Shown: positions 23,171 through 36,065, numbered from the stretch's first letter. The stretch is 64,000 nt of DNA from Bedellia somnulentella (GCA_963576735.1 OY755173.1:8402873-8466872); one strand, 5' to 3'. Program-made: numbers and translations. Notes: a model not told the origin generated them from the sequence alone.

Positions 23171-24317
23171 GATTTAAAAAAGACTACGTTGCAACTGATA
23201 GAAATTAGATTATGTAATTAGTGTTTAAACAAAACTTTAAATCATATTTCCTTTCACTAATTTAATTTTTTTTCACTAAATTATTTAAACTTATCAGAGA
23301 GCTACTTATTAATGAAATCAACTATGAGAATTTCTAAAAATAGCAATAATATCTTAGAATTTAAAATGTTCACTATCCACTCATTCCGGAAACCATGGAT
23401 TCTAATTAGTCCTACAAAGGTCGTATAAGACGTTTTATGACTTATAACCCCCACAGAAACAAAAGCAATGCGAGAACAGTAATAAACACATAGTGTGTTA
23501 ACACCATAACGTGTCCAGTACAGATTAAGGGATAACTTCGGGTTACATTAAAAAGGGGGTCGGACATTTTGGAAAATAGCAGAGGTATCTTAAAACGCTC
23601 GAGTGGTTTGATAGGATTTCTAGGAGATTTGAAGCCGATGTGGTAAGATAGCAACTGTGAAATGCTTTTAGCATCGAACTTAATCCCAGTTAGCTTTGTT
23701 CGAGCTTTATGTATATTTTAAGATATTTTGTGTTAATTTCTTGTCTTTATATGGTAATAAAAGCGGAAAATTGCTGGGAAATAATAGAGCGATATGCATA
23801 GATGAAATTATTAGTTAGTCTATTTAAACTTTAACGATTTAATAATATTCGCTCAATCAAGATAAATTCATGGTCATATTAACATACTGTGCATCTTAAT
23901 GGTTTTTAGACATCTATCTGAAATTTATGCAGATTTCCGATGCAAGGTAAAGAAATAGTAAAATTAATTACTAGCATTTATAATTAGCATACTACCCTGG
24001 ATTCACAGGTGTTATAAAAGTATTAAAATTTTTTCATAAGTTACTCCTTACAAAATAAAATATCTGCAAGTGAAAGTATCGTCATGATCAGATCAGCTGT
24101 TTTAGAGGTTAGCTGAAACAAAAAAAAATGTTAAAAATTAAAAATAAATATTTTTTTGTACATCATCAAATGAAAGTTTAATATTACAAATAGTTACTCC
24201 AAATAGATTTTTTGTAGATTTTTCCGTACGTGTCAATTTAGTCAAACTCACTATTTTAAGTCGTGATTATCCGCTTACAGAATATGTTTGCAAAGTGCTA
24301 AATGGGCTGGCTTCCGG

Positions 24318-24454
24318 AGTATGAAGAATAAAAAGGCATGTCTTTAAATATTTATTAATAAAATTAAGCTCGCTAGAGAGGTTTTCCAGGATCGTACAAA
24401 TCGATAGTCTCTACTTACTCCAGTGGAAACTACTAGCATGGATATATGTATGTA
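24318..24454 (+). mobile_element. LINE 3' end fragment
   Basis: GAGTATGAAGAATAAAAAGG, GCTAGAGAGGTTTTCCAGGA, TCGATAGTCTCTACTTACTC and a TATATGTATGTAT tail follow the order of the copy at 57143, with an AT-rich interruption. Confidence 0.7.
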
Positions 24455-25021
24455 TATTTCCAATTGACAAATTATTCAGGGAATCAAAAATACATTTCAA
24501 CGCCAATGCGAACCTTCAGCAGAAAATAATGTTTCCACACATGTAATTTCAGCTTCGTCGCAAAAATACACACGAACTCACGCCCACACAGTATAAGTAT
24601 TGATTTAGAAGTAAATTGAGAACACGAAACTTCTGAACAAATGTAAGGGAAGGTTTTCAACGCGATTTGTCGGTTAGCTGGCAGTCTTTCGGGAGAGAAC
24701 GGGTTCGAATCAAACACATAGCTCCTTTGAGAGTTGGGCGGAGATATGCGGGTTCGACCGCAGTTGTAACTCTAATATTACGTGCCTTCGACTAATTTCG
24801 ATTGTACGGGTTACGGGTCAACTGTGTTACGAGCTTGCCCTGACATTATTTCTTGTTATATTTGTATTACTCGGTTTATGTGTACATTTTTTTTTCATTG
24901 CTTATCACAATTTAGTTTAAGTTTCAGGTGTTATGATTTTGTCAATAAAAGCACAAACTGGTATTATTTCCGAAAATCTGAGATTACATACTGCAACATA
25001 ATTGTCTTGTCATGGGTATTA

Positions 25022-25231
25022 GATTAATCCCAAAAAGGGGTAGCCAGAGCTTCCGAGCCCCATTTGGAAAGTGATAGGGGAGAAGATGTAAAAAATTAAT
25101 TATCGTTGGTGATGGGTCTCACAACCGCATCGCCTAAAAACCACTTAAAAATCCCCTTACCCTAAGACGCCTCTCATGATGCCCGTGGGTAGTAAGGGGT
25201 AGTGACATTCTTAGCCGGCAATACACGGCAA
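25022..25231 (-). mobile_element. Family B copy without tail
   Basis: Antisense: CCCAAAAAGGGGTAGCCAG, TGATGGGTCTCACAACCGCA, then AGCCGGCAATACACGGCA. The 3' terminal stem and (TATG)n tail have been lost. Confidence 0.8.
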
Positions 25232-25977
25232 TCATCCCTTATGAATCACCCCTTTTTAGGCCCTAGCAAACCTCTTAAGTTTCAATAATACGCATCTATA
25301 ATTTCATACGTGCTCTTTAATTCTTTACACTTGAAACGTCTGCTTTACTTAACAGATTCTATTCTTGATCTGAATGGTTCTCCATAGTTGTTCCTACTGA
25401 CATACCATCCACGTTTAATTTATACAAACGGTTTCTCCACAAGAGGTGTAAAAATATACACACATGATGATGATTAATAAAGAGTAGGTACTAGAACAAA
25501 AATTTATTAAGCTATGCCAAATAAACCCACCGAAAATAAATGAATAAATACTTTTCAAAACGCAATAATCTGTGGCCTTTTAATGTATGTAGAACATGTG
25601 ATGTCACATATACAGAACAATCTAGAACACAAACAGCCACAATGAACTTGTGACTCGCATGTGGTATGAGTTCGTTAGAAAACTTGGCTCCAACGCGACG
25701 CGGCTCTCAGTCTTGTAAAGCCGATGTTTTGATACTTCACTCTTTTATAAAATGATTACTTGTAAAGTCAGTTCTCGGTCAATAATTTTACGTAATAATA
25801 ATGTAAAAAGTTGATAAAATAGAAGTTGACAAAATGGTTCATGTGAATGCTGCCGCTGTTTTTCTTCATCTCTGATATGTTGGTCGATATTGCTGCCTGC
25901 CTCTGTATCGCTTGTTTCAAGTTGTTGATCGTGAAACGCGACCATGATGCATGAAAATTAAGTTTCTACATGCATAC

Positions 25978-26138
25978 CTAGATATCCTAACTGGGATAAC
26001 CTGAGCTTTAGAATTAGAAATAACTGAGCCATTTTTGGAAGAGCGAGGCAATGATTTCAATATAAAGAATGCCCCTCATGAGACCTACAAGAAACAATGG
26101 GATATTGTTAATCTATCCAAGGCAACACTACATAGTTA
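25978..26138 (-). mobile_element. Family B, degraded copy
   Basis: CCTAACTGGGATAACCTGAG, CTGAGCCATTTTTGGAAG and GGCAACACTACATAGTT are recognisable; the centre has large deletions. Confidence 0.55.
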
Positions 26139-26343
26139 AAGTGTGTAAATGCAATGGTATTATGAAAAATAAAACGTCTGATCAAACATTATACTATTTA
26201 ACTACTCAATAATCAACAAGCACATAAAAATCTGCACAGAACCTAACAAAAATAGAAACCTCAGATGCACACGAAACAAATACAAAAGTATCAAGACCAA
26301 AGCAAAACAACGCGATATTACAAGAGCTGTCCAGGGCGATAGA

Positions 26344-26376
26344 GGGGCTTCCAAGGGGTGGGGAGGGGGGGGGGGG
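26344..26376 (+). other. Predicted G-quadruplex motif
   Basis: Four G-runs, GGGG at 26344, 26355 and 26360 and a G12 run at 26365-26376, are separated by loops of 7, 1 and 1 bases. This fits the standard G3+N1-7 rule. Homopolymer length may be affected by sequencing error. Confidence 0.7.
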
Positions 26377-26919
26377 AGTGGTCTCGAATATGACATATCT
26401 GTGAGACGTCACCGCAGCATCGGCGAGACAGAACTTGCTCTGCGGCCTGCCCAGCTGTGAACCGCATGCCAAAGTTTTCAACTCGTAAGCGAAAACGCCT
26501 GGAGCTGAGCCCATCATTATTGAAGGCTATCGAGACATGACTATTTACTTATGAGAAATGTGTACCCGTGTACACTGTTTGGCCTAAGGCGGTTCTCTTT
26601 TGCTAATTATATTTGTGTGTCTTAGCTATATGTATCCTCTGTGTGAGTAACACCCGTAATCTACCACGTATTTTAACTTAAAGTATTTAATGTTTTTTAC
26701 CGTATTATCAATATCAGAATTTAATTATAAGATAAGAATACTTAACAGAATGACTAATAAATTTGAGGGCAACCTAACTTAGAGTAGACTTTTTTTGAAC
26801 AGTTGAGTTAAGGCGAATTCTTGTCGGAAGAAAAAAAGAGACAAATATTTTTAATAGTAATTCATTTCGAAAACTTCTTTATGCGTATAATATTCTCTTT
26901 CAAACATTAACGACGTACA

Positions 26920-27096
26920 TTAATCCAGAAGGGTTGGAAGAACTTCTAAACAATACTTAAAATTTTCACCCGGTTTTCTGAGTACTTACACATATGACTA
27001 AAGAAAGACACTCTGGCAAGGCCCGACTCGGGGATTGAACCGTCGTCGCCTCTCTACATGATAAACGACTGTTCTAACCACTGAGCTATCTTGGTT
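26920..27096 (-). mobile_element. SINE with tRNA-like head, related to SINE-A
   Basis: On the minus strand AACCAAGATAGCTCAGTGGT gives an A box, GGTTCAATCCCC a B box and GAGTCGGGCC the end of the head, matching the SINE-A head. Only a short tail follows (TTCCAACCCTTCTGGAT), resembling the SINE-A 3' stem. It is not a functional tRNA gene because no paired acceptor stem is present. Confidence 0.65.
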
Positions 27097-27806
27097 GTTA
27101 TAATATCCACACTACAACTTTTAACTATGAACTAGCAATTATTATATATACCATTTGAATATTTTATTACAGGTATTAATTATAATGTGGAATAAAATAG
27201 AGACATAGATGTGATTTCCCTACTGATCAAGTATACCTAAAAACAATTTTAGTATATTTTAAAGTAAAGGTATTTCGGCAATATTTACAAGAAGGGTCGC
27301 ATGACGCATTGCATTTCTGTCACGTCATAGCCGCACTCAATTTTCAATAGCAAACATTTGTCCGCACAGTGGGCTGAAAGTTTTCACTTCACACAAATCA
27401 AATTTAAAAATATGGATATTTTGGGCGAAACTCGCGACGGTCACCCAAGAGGGTGACAACTGTGTTATTCGGAAGACAAATACCAACAAATATAGATATT
27501 GAAAGGGTATTTTACTCTCTTTTTGGCTGCATTTTAACGATTTGGTATTATTTTTTCTCAAGTATGTCTATATTTCAGTTTTGCATGAACGACATTACTA
27601 AATTCTTTATTAGAAAGAGACATGATAATCTTAAATTTTCATGTAAAAAATATGGACTTTGCTGATTTCTTACATAGCATAGTTGACCAAATGATACATA
27701 GCTTTGCGTAGGAAATATACAAAGTTACAACTTGAATTTTTAACGATCAAGCCATCTTGACACCATATTTCTTGCATACTTAATTTTTATAAGCATAATA
27801 TTTGGT

Positions 27807-28050
27807 ACGCCGTGTAGTGTCGGCTTAGAATAGCACTACCCCGTTTTCTACCGATGGGTGTACGTAAGAGGCGACTAACGGTATCGGGGCTTTTAAGGGA
27901 TTTTTGGGCGATGTTGTTGGAGACCCATCACCAACAACCTTTACTTTACCATCTTTTGCCCACTCAATTTTCCAAAAGTGGCTGAGGAATTTTCAATTCC
28001 TTAGCTCTGGCTACCCCTTCTAGGGATTTATAGCCGTGAGGATATGTATG
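27807..28050 (+). mobile_element. Family B, full length with target duplication
   Basis: Sense copy from ACGCCGTGTAGTGTCGGCTT to TAGCCGTGAGGATATGTATG. It is flanked by the 11 bp duplication TAATATTTGGT (27796-27806 and 28051-28061). It is close to consensus. Confidence 0.92.
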
Positions 28051-28112
28051 TAATATTTGGTCTTGACTATCACCGCTATATTTTTAGCATTGTATCATAT
28101 GAATTTGTTTAT

Positions 28113-28360
28113 AACTAATAAATAAAAGATGAATAATAGTGTTTGCGTTCCCTACCTCTGAATTTTAAAAAGTGTAAAACAAAACATAGTATTGAAGAAT
28201 TTCGCACTGGAAGCCATTGACACTGTAGCTCAGTCGTCGATAGTACACCCGAGGTCGCGGGTTCGAACCCCGCCGGTGTCGAAATATTTCTTACCTTTAT
28301 TCATCTTTTATTTATTAGTAATAATCCCCACATAAGGTTTTCATGCAAAAACATTCAAAT
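28113..28360 (+). repeat. tRNA-containing repeat element, copy 1
   Basis: The tRNA-like sequence at 28219 sits in flanks shared with 58.8-59.2 kb: GTTTGCGTTCCCTACCTC and GAATTTCGCACTGG before, CTTTTATTTATTAGTAATAA and CCCCACATAAGGTTTTCATG after. AACTAATAAATAAAAGATGA at the left is repeated inverted at the right, so the unit has foldback character. Confidence 0.65.
28219..28280 (+). pseudogene. tRNA-like sequence lacking the anticodon arm
   Basis: GACACTG and CGGTGTC pair as a 7 bp acceptor stem. TAGCTCAGTCGTCG gives the A box/D arm and GCGGGTTCGAACCCCGC a good T arm with B box. The anticodon arm is deleted compared with the 71 nt copy at 58839, so this cannot be a working tRNA. Confidence 0.75.
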
Positions 28361-31300
28361 AAATTTGTTTTTTATTTAATAGAGAGTTCTTATCTAGGTT
28401 CACGACATGGTGAATAGTGACTATTAAAAGCTGTCTTTTAATCTTTAGACACGGGTATATACAATACTAATTTGTATTTATTAATCTCAATGAAGATGAG
28501 TAATATTTTTGGATCACAGTAAGCAAATAAGCAAATATACTGCTCTGAGAAAAAGAACATCTCATTAGCATACTATACAAGTTAGTACATCTAACATCTA
28601 CAAATAGAATAAACTTCAGCTACATTAACATAATCTTTTATAGAAATACCCATGGAGCACTAAAAGTTTTCATCTTTATTGAGCCTCCCTACTAGGAAGC
28701 ACCAATGATTCGAATTTATGCTTTATGCCGTGGAAAATGATAAATTTATGGGCGTCCAGTTCCTGTCCCAATACATCTCGGCGTCTCTCGAGTACAAAGT
28801 CCTCACTTTTTATGGTTACTGCGGCACGTTTGCATAATGTATTCCTTGTTCACTGATTTTTCTTAAGATGTATGCCATTTTATTACTATCGTTTATTTCA
28901 GTTATTTCAGTTTCAGTTAACATTCTGACTTTATTTATGGACAGAGAATGGATTTATTTTTCATGTGTTTTTATTGAACGCAATATAAAGGTTCATGCCA
29001 GGCATGTTGCTCTCTCTAAATATAATTAGATATTACTGGCATATTAATACATTGAAATCATATTTATCAATTTAACGTCAAAAGTATCTCTCGTTTGTCT
29101 TCCACCGTAGGGCTCAGCGATGCAAGTAACGAACCGTATAAATATCAAGTCCATTGAATGTAAACAATACTCCAGGTGCCGAATAGTGTCATCTTATAAC
29201 AAGACGTATCCATCTCTGATTGAATAGTATGACTTGATTGTACAAAACCTAGTGATCTGGTTAAAACCATTTTTGATTTATCCTTCATTGAGAACTTTTT
29301 CCCCTTTGAGTGCCCATAAGTGACTAATTATTTACTATGAAATGTTGGCTGTTTTTTTGTGAGATCATGGCCACATAAGAGACATAATCTTCTAATTGTA
29401 TAAAAAAATAATTGAACTAAATATTTTTATTTTTCAAAATAAAGTTTTTAACCAAAATTTTCTAATGAACGTCAAAAGTTTAAAACTAATTAACTACTGC
29501 TTCGAAAGGTGCTTGTACAGATAAAAAGCAGCAAAAAACCTTTTGCCAGATGAAGTAAATTAAATTTTGTTTTTACCATATAATATTCACTTTTAAAGAT
29601 TTTCTATATGACCAAACCAAACGCCTGTTTGATATAATTAACCTAAATTATCTATAACATACACTAATCACATAACGTAGATGGAAATATCCTCACCAAT
29701 ATTTCCAGTATAGAAAATTGACCTGTGCCATTCTTAATGGTTATGACGTTATATATTGTATGGGTATTGATCAAATTAATATCCAATAAACTGACAAAAT
29801 CAGGCCTCAAAATCACTTTATAGATACATCCGTAAATAATAAGAGAAATGAGCATTTTGAGCATATTATTTATTCCCTACGGAGTAGCAAGTCTTGAAGA
29901 CAGATGGCGTTTAAGATCACGTAGGACGCGCGCTCGCCTCAAACCCTTTCCCGGTAATATCTTTAAAAGTTTGCGAACCCCGGGGGCCGCGCTTCAGATC
30001 TTTGAATTATAGGTACCTTAGCAGCAATCAAGGGTTGGTTTTGTTCGAAATACAACGATATATTCTACTGTTTTTGCTCATTTTGCAACTCACATTGTTA
30101 ATTTTTGGTATTGGGAACATCATGGGATGTCCTGCGGATTCAAAATACTAAATTCAGGATATTGGAACTTAAGCTCTTAGTGTTTGCATGTAAAATTAAT
30201 ATATCGCAAAGGTCGTCAAGTTCTTGATTGAGTGAATCAAACTATGCATTCAAATTTAGGTGACTTAGAGTATTGGGTGGCGCCACGAACACCTATAGTG
30301 ATTGTACATTTTACGATATTTTCCCCACTTATTGAGTTTTACTATATTTACCAACACACACTACGATATCATTTATTTAATAAACAAGATTGTGTTTAAA
30401 AAAATGGTTAAGTCTGTGGTCAAGCCAAATTGTTTTTTTTTTATTTTGGTAATATTTCTTTAGAGCAAGGAACTTAAGTCAGTCTTCACATTCATCGATC
30501 GTTTTGTTCATGCCCTTTTGTTCTTCATACTGCAGATACTTATTTTTTAACACATTCTCCATTTGATCTTTATGTTTCGTCTGTGTTTGCCCTCCTCTGT
30601 CATTACCATCTATGTACATGTATCATAGTAAAATCACGTATATTTTTTATTTAATTTGTGCACATAAATAATAATTTACGCTACGCTTTTTGGTAGCCAG
30701 TTTGCTGCGCTTAATAATGTAAAAAACCGATTAATACTTAAACGTTTTCAGATATCATACATCAATGGTATTTTATTTGTATTAAAAGTGGTCTTATATC
30801 TGAATCCTGGCCTTTTGTTTCTAAAATTTTCTTTATGTTATAATTCAGTAACATTTTAAATTTGATATATTTCCGTTATAATACTATCAAAATTCAAGTA
30901 CCAAAATAAGCTTTCCATAATCTTATTGCCCCATTCAACATTTCGAACTCTTTAGTAGTTGAAGATCCTATTTAAATTAAGAAGAGCAGACTTCAAACAC
31001 CGGAGACGAGATACTGCCAAAGGTCTTTGAAGGTAAAACTCGATTCGCTTAGAGTATTTATTCAAACTTAATCTCGTTGCGAAGATTATACACCACGGCA
31101 AGGGACGATTGATTTAATTATTTGCCTTCTAAGATGTGTCCTCTCTTATAATTACACTTCATTACTTAAGAAACGCTTTATACCGGCTAATTACTTAATA
31201 GAAGTAACGAGTTATTTCCAACTCCAAGTTGAACCTTAGAAGTGGAATGTAATTAACAGGGGATGGCTCCAAAAGTGAATTATTTGAGAAGAAATACTCG

Positions 31301-31829
31301 CAACGGTTAATTGTTGATTGAATTTAATTTTTGAACCAGTATTATTTATAAGAAATTTTCGCGAAGAAAATAGTCCTAGCATGATTTTTTGGGGAATCAA
31401 GTTATTAATAGCGAAAAAGTGTCGCAAATAGTTTTATTGGAATTTAACAAACAATACTCTCTGTACTCTAATAGGTCATATTTAATTTTGTATTTTGCTA
31501 AAGTCATTAATAAAATCATTTTAGATCCAAAGATAACTTAGTAATGATTTATTGAACTTGATGAAAAATTTTATAAATACAATATTTTATTCCCGAAGCT
31601 TTAAGTATATAGGGTTATCTGCATGAAATTGTTTTTAATGACAAGACCAGCAATAACACTTCAATGAAAAGACTTTACGTTATCGTGTTAAATGATGTCA
31701 TTTGTATATGCAAGAAAAAATACGAGTATATATTCAATTATACAAGAACACGACTAGAATTTAAACCTATAACACCAAATCGACGTAGGTCCACACTAAA
31801 TCTTTGCATAATGTAATTTGTCTTTTAAT

Positions 31830-31960
31830 TTTCCTCCCCGGGAACCCTCGCTGCCGCGGCCAAGTCAACAAAGATGTTTATAGTCCACTGCAATCAGTTA
31901 CTTTGTATCCGGCCGCCCAGTGCTCCGACCGCGCAAATAAGGGGTCATAAATGTGAATGG
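31830..31960. promoter_or_regulatory. Candidate conserved non-coding block
   Basis: CCTCCCCGGGAACCCTCGCT, GCCGCGGCCAAG and TCCGGCCGCCCAGTGCTCC stand out from an AT-rich background. An octamer-like TTTGCATAATG lies just upstream at 31802. No ORF of note. Confidence 0.25.
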
Positions 31961-32529
31961 ATGTTAACGTGTTTTTTACGACGCATAGGGTCAACATATC
32001 GTTTCTTTTGCTATTGCGAAACCGATATCTTTATTTTCGGTGAGCAGGGTCGATTGAGACTTCTTAAATGGAGTTTTGGAGAATAATCGAAATGTAGGAA
32101 AAAACTTGTTTGTTAATCGAAATCTGAGAATACCTTGCTTTATTTAGACTTTGTCAAATAAAATACACATCACACTCCTTAGTCTCTATTCAATAAACTT
32201 TAGTATGCACCTAACTTCTCAAACTTAGACTACAGGATAAAAAATATACTGGATGCTATCAAACAAGCACTTAAAAGTTTTGCACTAAATGCTTTCAAAA
32301 ATTGACGTGGAATTCCCTAAAGGCGTAAATTACACAATTAGACCAGAACGCTGTCCCTTTGAGCGATCCCGGCTCAAAGAAACTGTCAATATTGACTTGG
32401 CATCGAACACCAGTGAACAGTTTACTTTGTCATAGAGCCACTGTAGGGAATTTTCCGAACCTTTCGAATTCACTGCGTTTTTACTGAACACGAAAATTTC
32501 ATATTGCAGATAATGCTATTGTTCGCTTT

Positions 32530-32613
32530 GTTAATACTTCTTTCTTATTGTTTGTTGTCATGTTTTGTATGTGTTAAAGAAAAATAAAATCTTTTATTAT
32601 TATTATTATTTTT
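32530..32613 (+). repeat. Possible retroelement 3' end with (TTA)n tail
   Basis: GTTGTCATGTTTTGTATGTG, an AATAAA signal and (TTA)n in that order look like the 3' end of a retroelement or transcript. No coding part is seen upstream. Confidence 0.3.
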
Positions 32614-33240
32614 TGTAAAAAAATTGTGTAACAAAAATCAGTGATCATGTTTATTTACTCATGTTCAATTTGATTTGTCGATGGACCCGACGCGATCATT
32701 AGCACAGCTAAGCAAGGAAAGAACACTAGCAAGACTCCAGATAACATTAGCTCTTTTTGTACATAGGAAATATTAAACGCAAATGTAACTTAAATTGTGT
32801 GAAGGTAGTTAGTATTAATAATTTTATAGTACTGTATAATGACAAATAACACCTCAATCTTCCCGTGACCATGATAACTGAAAAGTTTTCGAAGAATCGG
32901 TCTTTAAAATCAATGTAATAACACGCGATTAAAATATCCAAAAATCAATAGTTGTTTTAATTATATTGTGCAATCGTGAAAATCTTAGAAATTTAATTTT
33001 TATTTATTTTATATGTTCCAGTATAATATGAATATGGTGGAACTAGTTCCTATATATCTAATAATACTACATTATATTTTAACTATAAAACCTTAGCCTA
33101 TTACCCCTATTACCCAAAATATAGTCTAGGGAACTTTGTCGGTGATGGAACAAAGAAATATCATAATCTCCTATTTATGATTAACTTCCAAAACATTGCC
33201 TATAATTTTTGGTCACCATTCTTGAAGATTTGTAGATTTG

Positions 33241-33489
33241 CTATGTAGTGTCGGCTTAGAATAGCACTACCCCATTTCTTCCGGTGGGTGTACGTAAGAA
33301 GCGAGTAACGGTATTGGGGCTTTTTAAGGGATTTTTGGGCGATGCGGTTGGAGACCCATCACCAACAACCTTTATTTTACCATCTTTTCCCCACGCAACT
33401 TCCAAAAGTGGCTGAGGAAATTTTAATTCCTTAGCTCTGGCTACCCCTTCTAGGGATTTATAGCCGTGAGTATATGTACGTATGTATGT
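33241..33489 (+). mobile_element. Family B, full length
   Basis: Sense copy from CTATGTAGTGTCGGCTTAG to GCCGTGAGTATATGTACG with a (TATG)n tail. It is close to consensus, including the B-box-like GGTTGGAGACC. No obvious target duplication. Confidence 0.9.
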
Positions 33490-34409
33490 TAGACCTATTC
33501 TATATCAGAATGACATGGTATGTTTGGAAAAATAGTAATAAGGAAATCGATAACGCCATAAAACAATTTACTGCAGCAACCAGTTTTATATTTTCATACA
33601 TTGGTGAATCTTCCCGGTGGGGTTGCCCGAGGTTTATTGTCATGTCGCATTAGCTTGGATCGCGTCATAACTCCCAATAATCTTCGTCTATTGGCTCAGT
33701 CCTGCTTTATTACACTCTTCAAATATACGCGGGATTGAGTTCACCTTTATTTGTTTTTGTTGGGACATATTCCGTACAATTTTTATCTCTAGCTGAGAGG
33801 TCACAGTTATAATAAATAGCATGTTAATATTTTTTCAGTGTAATAATGGACAGATATCTATAAACTTTATTAATGTCATTATGGTCGTATAGAACTTCTT
33901 AATTAAAGTAAATGGATGAGGTTAGCTAGTTAAATAGTAAAGATATCAATAAATTTATCAATGGTTATATTTTATTTAATATATCTCTGTTGTGTGACTT
34001 CACTTTTATTTATTTAAATTTATTTACCTTTGCAAGACCGAAAATCATGAGTATATTACGTAATAACTGTTGTTTTGATTGTCTAGGCTAAAATAAATGT
34101 AAAGTAAAATGGTAACAAAGATAATGGTTTTATTGAATAATAATTTTCAAGTAGTAATTATGATTTGCAATAATTACTATTCAGCTCCCCGAACACGAAA
34201 ATGGGGTGATTTTCTTAACAATTCATTATAAGAACAGTTAAAATGCCTATAAAAGTCGTTATCGCCCTTTTATCGCACATTTTATGATGAAAACTATTCA
34301 CCAATGATTGTTTATGCGCCCCTTATCTTGTTAAGCTTTGTCTCATTTAATTGTAACGATAATGTTTTTTGCGAAAGTTGGAAGAAGTATCGGCCCTTAC
34401 CGTACCCTT

Positions 34410-34453
34410 AGAGTATCGGCTTAAAATAGTACCACTCCATTTCTTACCGTGGT
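34410..34453 (+). mobile_element. Family B 5' fragment
   Basis: GAGTATCGGCTTAAAATAGT then CACTCCATTTCTTACCGTGG matches the family B sense start and stops abruptly. Confidence 0.6.
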
Positions 34454-35062
34454 TGCCATATGATTATAATGTTGCTACTAAAGGGGGCTAAGTAATGAGC
34501 TTGAAAACTCATCATCGTACTAATTACCTCATTGTTATGCGGTATGACTATATTTTATTTTATTACAGTATAGTTGACAAATAGACAAAATGGGAATCTT
34601 CGTTATCCCAAGATAAAATTATCGCTAATAATTACGAAAACAAAATATATCAAATGCACAAAAAAGTTCCCTCCAATTAATTTGTACAAAAGTAGTTGTT
34701 TACAACCACCGACCGCGCATTTACAATATATTACGAGCCATGACGACCGTAAAAAGGGGTAAAAAATGAATAAGAAACTGTAAATAAAAAGAGGAATATA
34801 TACGACTTCCTCAAGGAAAAGTAATAATGTTGTTTGCAATTCATTTGGCTACCTGGGGCTTGGGTGGAAACAACGGCTCGTTTTTTTCGTCAGTTCCGTC
34901 TATTTTCGACTACCCTAATTTTTCTTTTGCAAATGGTTTATCACAATAATAGTATGGAATGCAATTAAGTATATTTAAATGTTGTAATGACAGTTTGTGC
35001 ATTTGAGAGTTGGTAATGGTCATGTCATGACCCACATTACTTGAATACGGTGCATACGTAGA

Positions 35063-35278
35063 TAGACTCACAAAATAGGGGTAGCCAGAACTACAGAATC
35101 AAAAATACATCAGCCACTTTTGAAAGGTAAGTAAGGTAAGATTGTAAAAAAAGGTTGCTGATGGGTCTCCAACCACACCACCCAGCAATCACTTATAAAA
35201 GCCCCAATACTCAAAGTCGCAATTTACGACCCGCGAGAAGAAATGGGTTTGTTTTACTCTAAGCCGACACTACACAAC
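35063..35278 (-). mobile_element. Family B, moderately diverged
   Basis: Antisense: GACTCACAAAATAGGGGTAG (tail partly lost), GATGGGTCTCCAACCACACC, TCTAAGCCGACACTACACAA. Confidence 0.8.
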
Positions 35279-35929
35279 TACAATAAAATGTCCTGACAAA
35301 GTTGTAGAACTAAAAAAACACAAAAGTGTTTTTTAGAAGGATTAGTGCCTTCGGAACCTTTCCAGGCAGATACGGTACAAAACGATTTGTCGTATCATAC
35401 GTAAGATAGTTTGTATATTTTATAAAGAAAAAGTTTTCATAAGAACACATCTTAAAATGTAGAATATTCAAAAACACAAAATACCCCTTGATTGGAAAAA
35501 CCACAGCTACTAAAAGTGCAATAATTTACAACAAAGTTTAAACATTTTATTTTTTTACCCTTCCAAAGAAAAATATATCGTCTTACAATAAAATGGAAGC
35601 TTAACAAGTTGGCAGGATTTACCGGGGACATTCGAAAAATTCGTAATTGTAAGTAACCGCTCCCTTTTATTAATTTAACTCATTTATTCAACCCAGCTCC
35701 TGAGTTCCGACGCAAGAATCCAACGAAAAGAGTTGAAAAATAAAATGTATAAAATATTCATGACTGCCGTGATTCGTGAGCTTTGGTTTCGGTTCTATAT
35801 TGTTTGTTTTCAAAGTACTTTGTGAATGCCTTGGTTTATATTGATATTCATTTGTCGTTTAGGTGATGTTAAAGGTGACAGTGAACTCTCTGCTATAAAA
35901 GTTGTTATTTTATTAGAGAGTGGATGGAT

Positions 35930-36062
35930 AACAGTAAATTGGTGAAAGAGATCTATAGAGCTAATGTGGAAGGCAATGTTAGTAGAGGCCGACCACGGAA
36001 GACACATTTGGACTGAATAGGGTGCATAGTGTGCTCAAAAAAGCTACAGTTCGAAGTATAAA
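35930..36062 (+). mobile_element. LINE ORF2 C-terminal fragment with stop and frameshift
   Basis: A frame reads EWMDNSKLVKEIYRANVEGN, continues with VSRGRPRKTHLD and hits TGA. It resumes one frame away as SVLKKATVRSIKN, which matches SVLKKADVRSMKN at 57143. This joins upstream and downstream parts of the same LINE C-terminus. It is dead by stop and frameshift, and runs directly into a family B-like tail. Confidence 0.72.
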
Positions 36063-36065
36063 GAA

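Larger units (their letters stand above)
28360..33240. other. Non-coding stretch, no gene seen
   Basis: About 4.9 kb of AT-rich DNA. Candidates within it are GC-elevated patches at about 29900-30000 and 31830-31960 and a (TTA)n tract at 32590-32613. Short ORFs are treated as chance. Confidence 0.5.

Noticed and set aside
25745..25945. Minus-strand frame rich in charged residues (SDTEAGSNIDQHIRDEEKQR)
   Set aside because: It has a protein-like start but turns to hydrophobic filler, has no clear splice sites and matches nothing I recognise. A transcript alignment could change this.
26206..26517. 103-codon minus-strand frame with PPPPP run
   Set aside because: The proline run is just the complement of the G12 tract; the rest is not domain-like.
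32345..32385. TTTGAGC / GCTCAAA stem as a terminator or RNA gene
   Set aside because: Only 7 bp arms with no conserved context; likely chance.
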